Positions 8,462-15,831 of a DNA stretch of 64,000 nucleotides are shown here, piece by piece. The position numbers were made by a program, and so were the translations under genes. The stretch is from Nocardia aurea. Its GTDB lineage: Bacteria; Actinomycetota; Actinomycetes; Mycobacteriales; Mycobacteriaceae. Position 1 is the first letter of the stretch. Each line of letters opens with the position of its first letter. Below the pieces are notes generated by a model. That model searched no databases. It saw nothing but the letters and a program-made list of their open reading frames with translations, and was not told where the DNA came from. The DNA is taken from the NCBI RefSeq assembly GCF_003123685.1, contig NZ_QCYJ01000021.1, positions 124,001-188,000 on the forward strand. Reading direction: 5' to 3'.

Positions 8462-9406
8462 TCAGTCGCCGATCTCATCGATCAGACCCCACTCGAGTGC
8501 CGTCGTCGCCGTGATCGTGCGGCCGGTCAGCACCAGGTACGCCGTGCGCCAGCGCCCGATTCTACGGGTGACGCTCACCGTGCCGCCCGCGCCGGGGATC
8601 AGGCCGAGCTCGAGTTCGGGGAGGCCGAATACCGTGTCGGGGTGGGCGCGCACGGTGCCGAAGAACGAGGCCATCTCCAGTCCGCTGCCCAGGACGCGGC
8701 CGTGCACGAAGGCCCGGCACTCGGGCCCGAGCCTGCGGGTCAATTCGTCGATCGCCTGCGCCGGGCTGTGCCTGGTCCGCGCCACGTGCGAAGCCGCCGG
8801 GTCGACGAAGGTGCCGAATTCCGCGAGATCGCCGCCGCTACAGAACGACGGTCCCGCGCCGCGCAGGTGGACCGCGCGCACGGAGGGGTCCAGCCTGGCC
8901 ACCGTCAGCGCGTCGAGCAGTCCGGCCCTGGTGCGATTGTCGAAGGCGTTGTGCCGACGCGGACGGTTGAACGAGATCTCGAGGGTGTCGCCGCTGCGTG
9001 AGCACAGCACCGCCTCGGTGGTTTCCTCCGGTACGCGTTTCGGGCCGCGTTCGTCGAGCCAGCGTCGGAATTCGGGTCCGGCCTGCAATGTCGAGTAGGC
9101 CAGCGATTCCAGGGCGAGCCCCGGCCACAGTTCGGCGCAGGCCGCGGTGGCGCGCAGGACGTCGTCACAGATCGTCGCGGCCAGCGGCGACCGCGCGCAG
9201 CGGGTCTCGATCTCCTCGAGCGTCTTGTCGACGGAGTCGACGGTGACCAGGCGCGGATCGCTCGATTCGTTCTCGGTCAGGGTGAACGTGGCGCGCTCCA
9301 ACCATGATTCCGGGTCGTCGGGATCGACGCCGACGGCGATCACCGGGCCGGACGGCACCGCTGCGGTGATGTCGGCCTCGGTGCTCGGTGCTATCACCCG
9401 GATCAC
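8462..9406 (-). CDS. Enoyl-CoA hydratase/isomerase-family (crotonase) protein with N-terminal extension
   Basis: A 314-residue protein whose crotonase fold begins only near residue 135 (LEISFNRPRRHNAF). It has the oxyanion-hole segment GAGPSFCSGGDLAEF and GSGLEMAS and PELELGLIPGAGGT, which supply both glutamates of classical enoyl-CoA hydratases. The first 130 residues are an extension of unknown role. The GTG at 9406 follows AGGAAAGG. A second, better Shine-Dalgarno (GGAGGT) with an ATG at 9449 exists upstream but in another frame. First gene of the leftward operon and divergent from the acyl-CoA ligase at 9647. Likely hydrates or isomerises an unsaturated acyl-CoA. Confidence 0.78.
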   Translation of the reverse strand: MIRVIAPSTEADITAAVPSGPVIAVGVDPDDPESWLERATFTLTENESSDPRLVTVDSVDKTLEEIETRCARSPLAATICDDVLRATAACAELWPGLALESLAYSTLQAGPEFRRWLDERGPKRVPEETTEAVLCSRSGDTLEISFNRPRRHNAFDNRTRAGLLDALTVARLDPSVRAVHLRGAGPSFCSGGDLAEFGTFVDPAASHVARTRHSPAQAIDELTRRLGPECRAFVHGRVLGSGLEMASFFGTVRAHPDTVFGLPELELGLIPGAGGTVSVTRRIGRWRTAYLVLTGRTITATTALEWGLIDEIGD

Positions 9407-9523
9407 GGTATTTTCGGGCCTTTCCTGGTGCGGTCGTGGTGCTGATCATGATGCCACCTCCGCCCTTTGCGCTGGTCCGATGCCGGGCTCCCGCACTTTT
9501 CGGCCTACGGGTTACGCTCGTTT

Positions 9524-9562
9524 GCATATGTTATTCTCCGAACAGGAGAATGCCACTATCAC
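9524..9562 (+). promoter_or_regulatory. Two overlapping operators and TATCAC promoter in the divergent region
   Basis: GCATATGTTATTCTC (9524-9538) is followed after 18 bp by TATCAC (9557-9562) on the plus strand, serving the ligase at 9647. GAGAATGCCACTATC (9546-9560) is a second degenerate copy, and together they form the inverted pair ATTCTC-N7-GAGAAT. The pair lies in the 240-bp gap between divergent operons and could control both. No convincing -10 box was found for the leftward side. Confidence 0.5.
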
Positions 9563-9646
9563 GCGGATCGACCGGCGGTCCGCGCCGAATGCCGACAGCG
9601 GTATGCCGAGGCGATGTCGATCGGTGGCGCACTGAGAGGCGACTGC

Positions 9647-11158
9647 ATGAGCATTTCGTTGTTGCTGGACATGGCGGCGTCGAGCGCCCCGGACCGCGTC
9701 GCGGTCGTCTCCGACGAATTGCGGTGGACCGCGGGGCATTTGAACACGCTGACCGAAGGCGGCGCCGGGGTCATCCAGGGATCGGGCGCGCGCACCGTCG
9801 CCTACGTCGGCACGGGCGGTGCGCTGCTGCCGCTGCTGATCTTCTCGTCGGCGCGCGCCGGTGTGTCGTTCGCGCCGCTGAACTACCGCCTCAGCGGGGT
9901 GAAACTGCGCGAGCTGATCGATCGGCTCGAGGATCCGCTGCTGATCTGCGACAGCGACTACGTCGACAGCGTCGGCGGCTACGAGGGCCGCCTGCTGCGT
10001 TCGGAGGATTTCCTCGACGCCGCGGCCTCGGCCGATCCGGTATCGGAGATGCCCGAGCCCGACGACGTCGCCGTGGTGCTGTTCACCTCGGGCACGACCT
10101 CCGCGCCCAAGGCCGTGGAACTGTCGCACAACAACCTGGTCAGCTACATCACCGGCACGGTCGATTTCGCCTCGGCGGACCCCGACGACGTGGCGCTGAT
10201 CTGTGTGCCGCCGTATCACGTCGCCGGTGTGGGCGCGGCGCTGTCGAATCTGTACGCGGGCCGCAAGATGGTCTACCTGCGCAGTTTCGATCCGGCCGAG
10301 TGGGTGCGGTTGATCAACAGCGAACGCGTCACCACCGCGACGGTCGTGCCGACCATGCTCGATCGCGTCATCACCGAGATCAAGCGCGCGGGCACCACCC
10401 TGCCGACGCTGCGCAACCTGGCCTACGGCGGATCCAAGGTGCCGCTGCCGCTGGTGCGCACGGCGTTGGAACTGCTGCCCGAGGTCGGTTTCGTCAACGC
10501 CTACGGCCTGACCGAGACCAGTTCCACCATCGCGGTATTGGGCCCGGAGGACCATCGCGCGGCGCGCGCGTCCGACGATCCGGCCGTGGTGCGCAGGCTC
10601 GGTTCGGTCGGACGCCCGGTCCCGGGCATCGAGGTCGAGATCCGCGACGAACTCGGCGCGGTGCTCGGCCCGGACGAACCCGGTGAACTGTTCGTACGTG
10701 GTGAGCAGGTGTCGGGCAAGTACACCGGCATCGGTTCGGTGCTCGACGAGAACGGGTGGTTCCCGACCAAGGATGTCGCGGTGCTCGACGCCGAGGGCTA
10801 CCTGTTCATCGGCGGCCGTTCCGACGACACGATCATTCGCGGTGGCGAGAACATCGCGCCCGCCGAGATCGAGGACGTGCTCGTGGAGCATCCCGGTGTG
10901 CGCGAGGTGGCGGTCGTCGGCGTCGAGGACGCCGAATGGGGCCAGATCATCGTCGCCGTCGTGGTGCCGGAGGAGGGCGCGGATCCGGATCCGGAGGAAC
11001 TGCGCACCTACGTTCGTGGCACACTGCGTGGTTCACGCACCCCGGATCGGGTGGTGTTCAGGGACGGCCTGCCCGCGACGCCGACCGGCAAGGTGCTGCG
11101 GCGTGAACTCATCGATGAACTCACCCTCGACGCCGCTGTCGGCGGCGCGGGTCAGTAG
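9647..11158 (+). CDS. Acyl-CoA synthetase / class I adenylate-forming ligase (FadD-like) 1
   Basis: A 503-residue AMP-forming ligase that activates a carboxylic acid to its CoA thioester. Motifs appear in order: the phosphate-binding loop VLFTSGTTSAPKAVELSHNN, NAYGLTETSS, the hinge GYLFIGGRSDDTIIRGGENI, and the catalytic lysine in PTGKVLRREL near the C-terminus. The ATG at 9647 is preceded by GAGAGGCG. It is followed by the small protein gene at 11180 and by a strong bidirectional terminator. The substrate is not predictable; short length and neighbours suggest a ring-containing or branched acid rather than a plain long-chain fatty acid. Confidence 0.85.
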   Translation: MSISLLLDMAASSAPDRVAVVSDELRWTAGHLNTLTEGGAGVIQGSGARTVAYVGTGGALLPLLIFSSARAGVSFAPLNYRLSGVKLRELIDRLEDPLLICDSDYVDSVGGYEGRLLRSEDFLDAAASADPVSEMPEPDDVAVVLFTSGTTSAPKAVELSHNNLVSYITGTVDFASADPDDVALICVPPYHVAGVGAALSNLYAGRKMVYLRSFDPAEWVRLINSERVTTATVVPTMLDRVITEIKRAGTTLPTLRNLAYGGSKVPLPLVRTALELLPEVGFVNAYGLTETSSTIAVLGPEDHRAARASDDPAVVRRLGSVGRPVPGIEVEIRDELGAVLGPDEPGELFVRGEQVSGKYTGIGSVLDENGWFPTKDVAVLDAEGYLFIGGRSDDTIIRGGENIAPAEIEDVLVEHPGVREVAVVGVEDAEWGQIIVAVVVPEEGADPDPEELRTYVRGTLRGSRTPDRVVFRDGLPATPTGKVLRRELIDELTLDAAVGGAGQ

Positions 11159-11179
11159 TACCGGTCAGGAAGGATGATC

Positions 11180-11482
11180 ATGATCAAGAACGGTTCTCGG
11201 CTACGCAGCCAGGTCTGCGATACCGAGGTCATCGTCGTGAAGTCGTCGGACAGCCTCGACGATCTGCGCGCCGGCGGCGTCGCCATGGTGGCGATCGACG
11301 GCGAGAAGGCCGCGGACGCGGCGCTCGACGCCGAATTCGCCGACGGCACGGTGATGGGCAAGCGCTACGTCGACGAGAGCGGTGCGGAGGTGCTGGTCAC
11401 CAAGGCCGGTGCGGGCAGCCTGAGCGTGGGCTCGACCAAGCTGGCGCTCAAAGAGGCCAAGCCGCTGCCCGCCAGCGACTGA
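11180..11482 (+). CDS. Small conserved-type protein of unknown function, next to acyl-CoA ligase
   Basis: About 100 residues, beginning MIKNGSRLRSQVCDTEVIVVK, with a central DLRAGGVAMV and a C-terminal GSLSVGSTKLALKEAKPL. I do not recognise a named family. The beta-rich, Gly/Ala/Lys composition and absence of signal peptide suggest a small cytoplasmic protein. ATG 11180 is preferred over ATG 11174 because the AGGAAGG site at 11168-11173 is correctly spaced only for the former. It lies 21 bp after the ligase and shares its transcript, so a partner role in CoA-ester chemistry is possible but unproven. Confidence 0.6.
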   Translation: MIKNGSRLRSQVCDTEVIVVKSSDSLDDLRAGGVAMVAIDGEKAADAALDAEFADGTVMGKRYVDESGAEVLVTKAGAGSLSVGSTKLALKEAKPLPASD

Positions 11483-11491
11483 TTCCCGGAG

Positions 11492-11536
11492 ACGACGATG
11501 GCACCGCCCCGGTGACGGGTGCGGTGCCATCGTCGT
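11492..11536. terminator. Strong bidirectional hairpin terminator
   Basis: A perfect 16-bp stem, ACGACGATGGCACCGC at 11492-11507 and its complement at 11521-11536, with a loop that itself can pair (CCCG/CGGG), followed by TTCG. It lies between the convergent ends of the small-protein gene (11482) and fprB (11542). Confidence 0.85.
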
Positions 11537-11541
11537 TTCGG

Positions 11542-13143
11542 CTACCCCCGCGCGGTGGTCACCATCTCCTCGATATCGATGAACTTCACGCGCGGCCGGG
11601 TCACCTCGGCGCCACGCTTGCGTTCGGCGGCGTCGATGGCCCGCCAGCCCTTCCAGTCGACCGCGTCGACACCGCGTCGGGCCAGCAGTCCGCGCAGTGC
11701 CGCGCGATCGCCGACCTCACGGTGCAGAGCGCCCCGGTCGAAATCGGCGATGAGCTGGGCGACGGTTTCCTCCGCACAGCCGCGATTGGTCCCGATGACG
11801 CCGCGCGGACCCCGTTTGATCCAGCCGGTGACGTACACGCCGGGGACCGCGGCGCCGTCCGCGCCGATCACCTTGCCGTTCTCGTGCGGCACCGTCCCGG
11901 TCGCCTCGTCGTAGGGCAGACCCGCCACCGCCGAGCCGCGGTAGCCGATCGACCGCAACACCAGCGAGGTCTCGATGACGGTCGATTCGTCGGTTCCGGT
12001 GCGCGCGACGCGCAACCCCGTCACCCCGTCCTCGCCGACGAATTCGGTCGGCGAGCTGTCGAACCGGAAGACGATGCGCTTGTTACCCGGCGTCGGGGTC
12101 CGCTCGGCGAACTCGCGCGCGATATCGAGTTTGAGCCTGGTCTCCACGTCGTCGTCGGGCCTGCTCTCGGTGTCGCCGCCGTCGATGACGACGTCGATGC
12201 CCGGCAGATGTCCGAGCGCGTGAAACTCACCGAGGGAGAACGCGCCGTCACGCGGTCCGCGACGGCCCAGGATGACCACCTCCTCGATCTCGCTGCCCGC
12301 GAGGGCCGCGAGGGCGTGCTCGGCGATATCGGTGCCGGTGAGCGCGTCGGTGTCGAGCAGCAGCATCCTGGCGACGTCGAGGGCGACATTGCCGTTGCCG
12401 ATGATGACCGCGCGCCGCCCGGACAGATCGAATTCCCGTGCCGCGTGGTCGGGATGCCCGTTGTACCAGCCGACGAAATCCGCGGCGGCGTGGTGGCCCG
12501 GGAGTCGGTCCCCCGGGATGCCCAGGTCACGGCTGGAGGACGCGCCGACCGCGTAGATCACCGCGTGGTGGTTGGCGAGCAGATCCGCGTGGGTGATCGC
12601 CTGCCCGATCTCGACGTTGAGGTAGCAGCCGAACCGGGCGTTGCCGAAGGCGCCCTCGAAGATCTTGACCACCGATTTGGTGCGCTGGTGATCGGGGGCG
12701 ACGCCTGCCCGGATCAGCCCGAACGGTGTCGGAAGCCGTTCGAACAGTTCGACTTCCACGCCGTCGACGCCGAGCAGTTCGGCGGCCGCGTAGCAGGCGG
12801 CCGGGCCCGCGCCGACGATCGCGACGCGCAGCGCGCCCCGGTCGACGGCGGGCGGGCGGGTCATCGGCATGATCATCGCCGGTTCGAGCGGGTTGTGCCG
12901 GAAGTATTCCGCGTTGATGTCGAGGAACCGCTCCATGCCCTCGGGGAGGTCGAATTCGGAATAGACCGCGTCGACCGGGCACTCGTCGGCGCACGCGCCG
13001 CAGTCGATGCAGGTCTCCGGGTCGATGAACAGCATCTGGGTGCCCGGCGACCCGTCGGTGGCGCTCGGCCGGATGCAGTCGACCGGGCACGCCGACACGC
13101 AACTGGCGTCCTTGCAGCAGTTCTGTGTGATGACGTAGGTCAT
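11542..13143 (-). CDS. fprB: Ferredoxin / ferredoxin-NADP reductase fusion (FprB-like)
   Basis: A 533-residue fusion. Residues 1-65 are a seven-iron type ferredoxin with cysteines at 9, 15, 19 and the second cluster motif CIDCGACADECP. From about 105 the flavoprotein begins with RVAIVGAGPAACYAAAEL (FAD), has the NADPH site RAVIIGNGNVALDVARML, and ends with GTNRGCAEETV, which is the adrenodoxin-reductase-type domain. This matches the architecture of mycobacterial FprB. ATG 13143 is preceded by AAGGAGG. It transfers electrons from NADPH to iron-sulphur proteins and could feed the P450s in this window. Confidence 0.9.
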   Translation of the reverse strand: MTYVITQNCCKDASCVSACPVDCIRPSATDGSPGTQMLFIDPETCIDCGACADECPVDAVYSEFDLPEGMERFLDINAEYFRHNPLEPAMIMPMTRPPAVDRGALRVAIVGAGPAACYAAAELLGVDGVEVELFERLPTPFGLIRAGVAPDHQRTKSVVKIFEGAFGNARFGCYLNVEIGQAITHADLLANHHAVIYAVGASSSRDLGIPGDRLPGHHAAADFVGWYNGHPDHAAREFDLSGRRAVIIGNGNVALDVARMLLLDTDALTGTDIAEHALAALAGSEIEEVVILGRRGPRDGAFSLGEFHALGHLPGIDVVIDGGDTESRPDDDVETRLKLDIAREFAERTPTPGNKRIVFRFDSSPTEFVGEDGVTGLRVARTGTDESTVIETSLVLRSIGYRGSAVAGLPYDEATGTVPHENGKVIGADGAAVPGVYVTGWIKRGPRGVIGTNRGCAEETVAQLIADFDRGALHREVGDRAALRGLLARRGVDAVDWKGWRAIDAAERKRGAEVTRPRVKFIDIEEMVTTARG

Positions 13144-13207
13144 CGGTCGGCCTCCTTCGAAGGTGACGGATCGGGGCCCGCGTGGCGGGCGCTGGTGCGC
13201 CGAAGGC

Positions 13208-14041
13208 TCACGAACGGAACCGCACGAGTGCTTCCTGGGCGAAGGAGGCCACGAGGGTGCCGTCCTCGGTGAGCGCGTCACCGCGTCCGAATGCCCTGCC
13301 GTTGGCCAGGATCGGGCTGTGCTGGCGCACGAGCAGCCAGTCGTCGGTGCGCAGCGGGCGGTGGAACCACAGCGTGTGCGAGGTGACCGCGGACAGGAAC
13401 TGGGTGCCGTTGCCGACGTGGCTGATGCCCTCGACGGGGCGCAGCGCGGTGCCGATCAGGGTGAGGTCGGTGGCGTAGGCGGCCAGGGCGGGGGCCAGGG
13501 TGGGCTCGACCTCCGGTGTGCGCATCCAGAATTGGAATTCGGCGGGGCCGGTGGCGGTGCTGTCGAGATCGTCGTCGGCGCGGACCTCCCACGGGATGAG
13601 GCCGAATTCGCGAGGCGTGCTCTGTTCGGCCGTACCGCCGACCGCGTCGACGGTCTGACGGTCCAGCCCTTCCTCCGGGGCGTGGATCGAGGCGACGGCC
13701 GAGGCGACGACCTCGGCGCCCTGGGTGGCGTTGATGGCGAGGGTGCCGAAGGAACGGCCCTCGTGCCTGCGGATCACCTCGTAGCGCACCGGCTGATCGG
13801 CGCGGCCCTCACGCGGGAACACGGTGTGCAGCGATTTGACCGTCTTGTCGGGGCTGGCCAGACGCGCGGCGCTCAGCAGCTGCGCCAGGATCTGACCGCC
13901 GAAAATACGGTGGTACTCGAGTTGCTGGTTGGGGCCCTCGTAGTACAGGGCACCGGTGGCTCCGGCCGAGGTCGCGTCGTCGTCGACGGCGATTTCCTTC
14001 AGATCCAGGCACGCGAGAAGGTCGCTCCACATATCGGACAT
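13208..14041 (-). CDS. Acyl-CoA thioesterase II, TesB-like, paralogue 2
   Basis: A 277-residue double-hotdog thioesterase and paralogue of the gene at 2962-3822, with matching starts (MSDMWSDLLACLDL) and the HRIFGGQILAQLL segment. The C-terminal hotdog has ATDLTLIGTAL and VASFAQEALVR. The Thr expected just before the H-x-x-WFH motif in TesB reads Val here (AVTSHTLWFH), which may affect activity. The ATG at 14041 is 6 nt downstream of a TACACT box, so the mRNA is predicted leaderless. Divergent from the acyl-CoA dehydrogenase at 14166, with a shared operator between them. Confidence 0.83.
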   Translation of the reverse strand: MSDMWSDLLACLDLKEIAVDDDATSAGATGALYYEGPNQQLEYHRIFGGQILAQLLSAARLASPDKTVKSLHTVFPREGRADQPVRYEVIRRHEGRSFGTLAINATQGAEVVASAVASIHAPEEGLDRQTVDAVGGTAEQSTPREFGLIPWEVRADDDLDSTATGPAEFQFWMRTPEVEPTLAPALAAYATDLTLIGTALRPVEGISHVGNGTQFLSAVTSHTLWFHRPLRTDDWLLVRQHSPILANGRAFGRGDALTEDGTLVASFAQEALVRFRS

Positions 14042-14047
14042 GCGAAT

Positions 14048-14087
14048 AGTGTAAGTGATACTCTCTCTGACTGAGAGGGGCATTCTC
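14048..14087 (-). promoter_or_regulatory. Operator and TACACT promoter between thioesterase 2 and the acyl-CoA dehydrogenase
   Basis: On the minus strand GAGAATGCCCCTCTC (14087-14073), a 19-bp spacer and TACACT (14053-14048) precede the ATG at 14041. The same operator could also repress the divergent acyl-CoA dehydrogenase gene, for which I see no clear -10 box. Confidence 0.55.
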
Positions 14088-14165
14088 CGTGACGGTAGCG
14101 GACTGGCGACAGCGCACCCGGGCTACGGTCCGCGGAGCCTCACGCGCCGAGAGCGAGGCTTGATC

Positions 14166-15338
14166 GTGCAACTGACTTTCGACGAGACCGTGGAGGCGTT
14201 CCGCGCGGAATTCGTCGCCTTCCTCGACGAGCATCTGCCCGACGAATCGGAGGCGACCGAACGGGCCCGCTCGACCTCCCACCTCCCCGAATGGGCGCGG
14301 CGCTGGCAGCGCCTGCAATTCGACAACGGCTGGCTGGCGCCGGGCTACCCGCCGGAATTCGGCGGCCGCGACGCCGGGGTCATCGAGCAGTACGTGCACC
14401 GCGAGGAATTGGCGCGCCGTGGCATCTACGAGAATTTCAACCCGCAGGGACTCGGCATCATCGCCGCTTCGCTGATCACCTTCGGTTCCGCCGAACAGCA
14501 ACGGCGCTGGGCGATTCCGATCCTGCGCGGCGATATGACGGCCTCGCTCGGCATGAGCGAGCCCGGCGCGGGTTCGGACCTGGCCGGTCTGCGCACCCGC
14601 GCCGTACTCGACGGCGACCGGTTCGTCGTCAACGGTCAGAAGGTGTGGACCTCGGGAGCCCACGACGCCGAGGTCCTGCTGACCTTCGTGCGCACCGACC
14701 CCGACGCCGTCAAACACCGTGGCATCTCGGCCCTGCTCATCCCCACCGATTCGCCCGGGGTGCAACGGCGACCCTTCGCCTCGGTCTGCGACCGCGACGA
14801 CCTCGACTTCAACGAGGTCTTCTTCGTCGATGTCGAGGTGCCCGCCGAGAACCTGGTCGGCGAGTTGCACAAGGGGTGGGCGGTCGCGACCGGATCGCTC
14901 GGACACGAACGCACGCTGCTGTGGCTGGCCTTCGCCGACCGGCTCGGCAATCTGGTGGACGAATTCGAGCCAGACGGCCCGGTGCAGGCCGATCAATACG
15001 CGACGCTGATCATGGACAACTACGCGCTGCGCCTGCTCGGCTCCGGCGCGCTGGCCGCGGCCGCGCGCGGCGTGGACGACGTGGCGGGAATGTCGGTGCT
15101 GAAACTGCTCGGCTCCGAAGCCGCCCAGCGGGCCACCGAAGCCGCGCTCGACGCCTCGGGGCCGGACGGGCTGGCCCATCCCGGTGTCACCGGCAGGCGC
15201 AGCGCCCTGAATCTCGAGGACGTGGCCGCCGGTTGGTTCGACCGCTACGTGCGGACCTTCGCCGGAACCATCGCGGGCGGTACCTCGGAGATCCAGCGCA
15301 ACATCATCGCCGAGCGGGTGCTCGGACTGCCCCGGTAG
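14166..15338 (+). CDS. Acyl-CoA dehydrogenase (FadE-like)
   Basis: A 390-residue FAD-dependent acyl-CoA dehydrogenase that introduces a 2,3 double bond. It has SEPGAGSDLAGLRTRA and the FAD-contacting VNGQKVWTSGAHDAEV in the middle domain, and ends with IAGGTSEIQRNIIAERVLGLPR. In medium-chain enzymes a Glu precedes the GTS; here it is Gly, as in many mycobacterial FadE proteins, so the catalytic base may come from another position or from a partner subunit. GTG 14166 follows GAGCGAGG. It is monocistronic, between the shared operator and a bidirectional terminator. Confidence 0.87.
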   Translation: MQLTFDETVEAFRAEFVAFLDEHLPDESEATERARSTSHLPEWARRWQRLQFDNGWLAPGYPPEFGGRDAGVIEQYVHREELARRGIYENFNPQGLGIIAASLITFGSAEQQRRWAIPILRGDMTASLGMSEPGAGSDLAGLRTRAVLDGDRFVVNGQKVWTSGAHDAEVLLTFVRTDPDAVKHRGISALLIPTDSPGVQRRPFASVCDRDDLDFNEVFFVDVEVPAENLVGELHKGWAVATGSLGHERTLLWLAFADRLGNLVDEFEPDGPVQADQYATLIMDNYALRLLGSGALAAAARGVDDVAGMSVLKLLGSEAAQRATEAALDASGPDGLAHPGVTGRRSALNLEDVAAGWFDRYVRTFAGTIAGGTSEIQRNIIAERVLGLPR

Positions 15339-15365
15339 TGGTGGCGCGCGCCGGAGCGGCGGTAT

Positions 15366-15387
15366 GGTCCCGGTGCGCGCCGGGACC
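15366..15387. terminator. Bidirectional hairpin terminator
   Basis: GGTCCCGG (15366-15373) and CCGGGACC (15380-15387) form an 8-bp GC stem with a 6-nt loop between the convergent ends at 15338 and 15389. Confidence 0.7.
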
Positions 15388-15388
15388 G

Positions 15389-15580
15389 CTATTCCACGAG
15401 GGAAATGGCGTGACGCGGACACTGCACCACCGCGTCGCGCACCCGCGGTTCGATATCCGCGGTGAGTTCCTCGCGCAGCAGCTCGAGCCGATCGTCGTCA
15501 TCGAGCTCGAACACCTCGGGGATGATTCCCGCGCAGATGCCGTTGCTCTCGCACAGCACGGTGTCGACGTGGATCCTCAT
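15389..15580 (-). CDS. Single-cluster ferredoxin ([3Fe-4S] type) A
   Basis: A 63-residue ferredoxin with C10-x5-C16 and a distal Cys-Pro (QCPRHAI). The central residue of the first motif, which is Cys in [4Fe-4S] ferredoxins, is Asn (CESNGIC), so a [3Fe-4S] cluster or an unusual Asn-ligated cluster is expected. Ferredoxins of this kind serve P450s in actinobacteria. The start ATG overlaps the end of the preceding ferredoxin gene by 4 nt. Third gene of the NuoF-like/ferredoxin operon. Confidence 0.85.
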   Translation of the reverse strand: MRIHVDTVLCESNGICAGIIPEVFELDDDDRLELLREELTADIEPRVRDAVVQCPRHAISLVE

Positions 15581-15831
15581 CGTGATACCTCCGTGGTCTG
15601 TGCGACGGTCGCGGGTTCGTCGGCGCGCGTGGCGGCGTCGGGGGTTTCGATAATGGCGTGCACCGGGCAGTCCAGCAGCGCGCGCATGACCGCGTCGCGG
15701 TCCGACGGCGGGATGACGCCGTCGCCGACCAGGACGGCGTAGCCCCAGTCATCGAGCGAGAAGTACTCCGGCGCGTGTTTGGCGCAGATGCCGAAGCCGT
15801 CGCACATGGTGCGGTCGAGTCGGATCCTCAT
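15577..15831 (-). CDS. Single-cluster ferredoxin B with C-terminal tail
   Basis: An 84-residue ferredoxin. The cluster motif CDGFGIC (C10 to C16) and DCPVHAI are as in [3Fe-4S] P450-type ferredoxins, with Phe in place of the second Cys. About 20 residues of polar tail follow the fold. It overlaps the stop of the NuoF-like gene by 4 nt (ATGA) and the start of ferredoxin A by 4 nt, so the three products are probably made together as an electron-transfer module. Confidence 0.85.
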   Translation of the reverse strand: MRIRLDRTMCDGFGICAKHAPEYFSLDDWGYAVLVGDGVIPPSDRDAVMRALLDCPVHAIIETPDAATRADEPATVAQTTEVSR

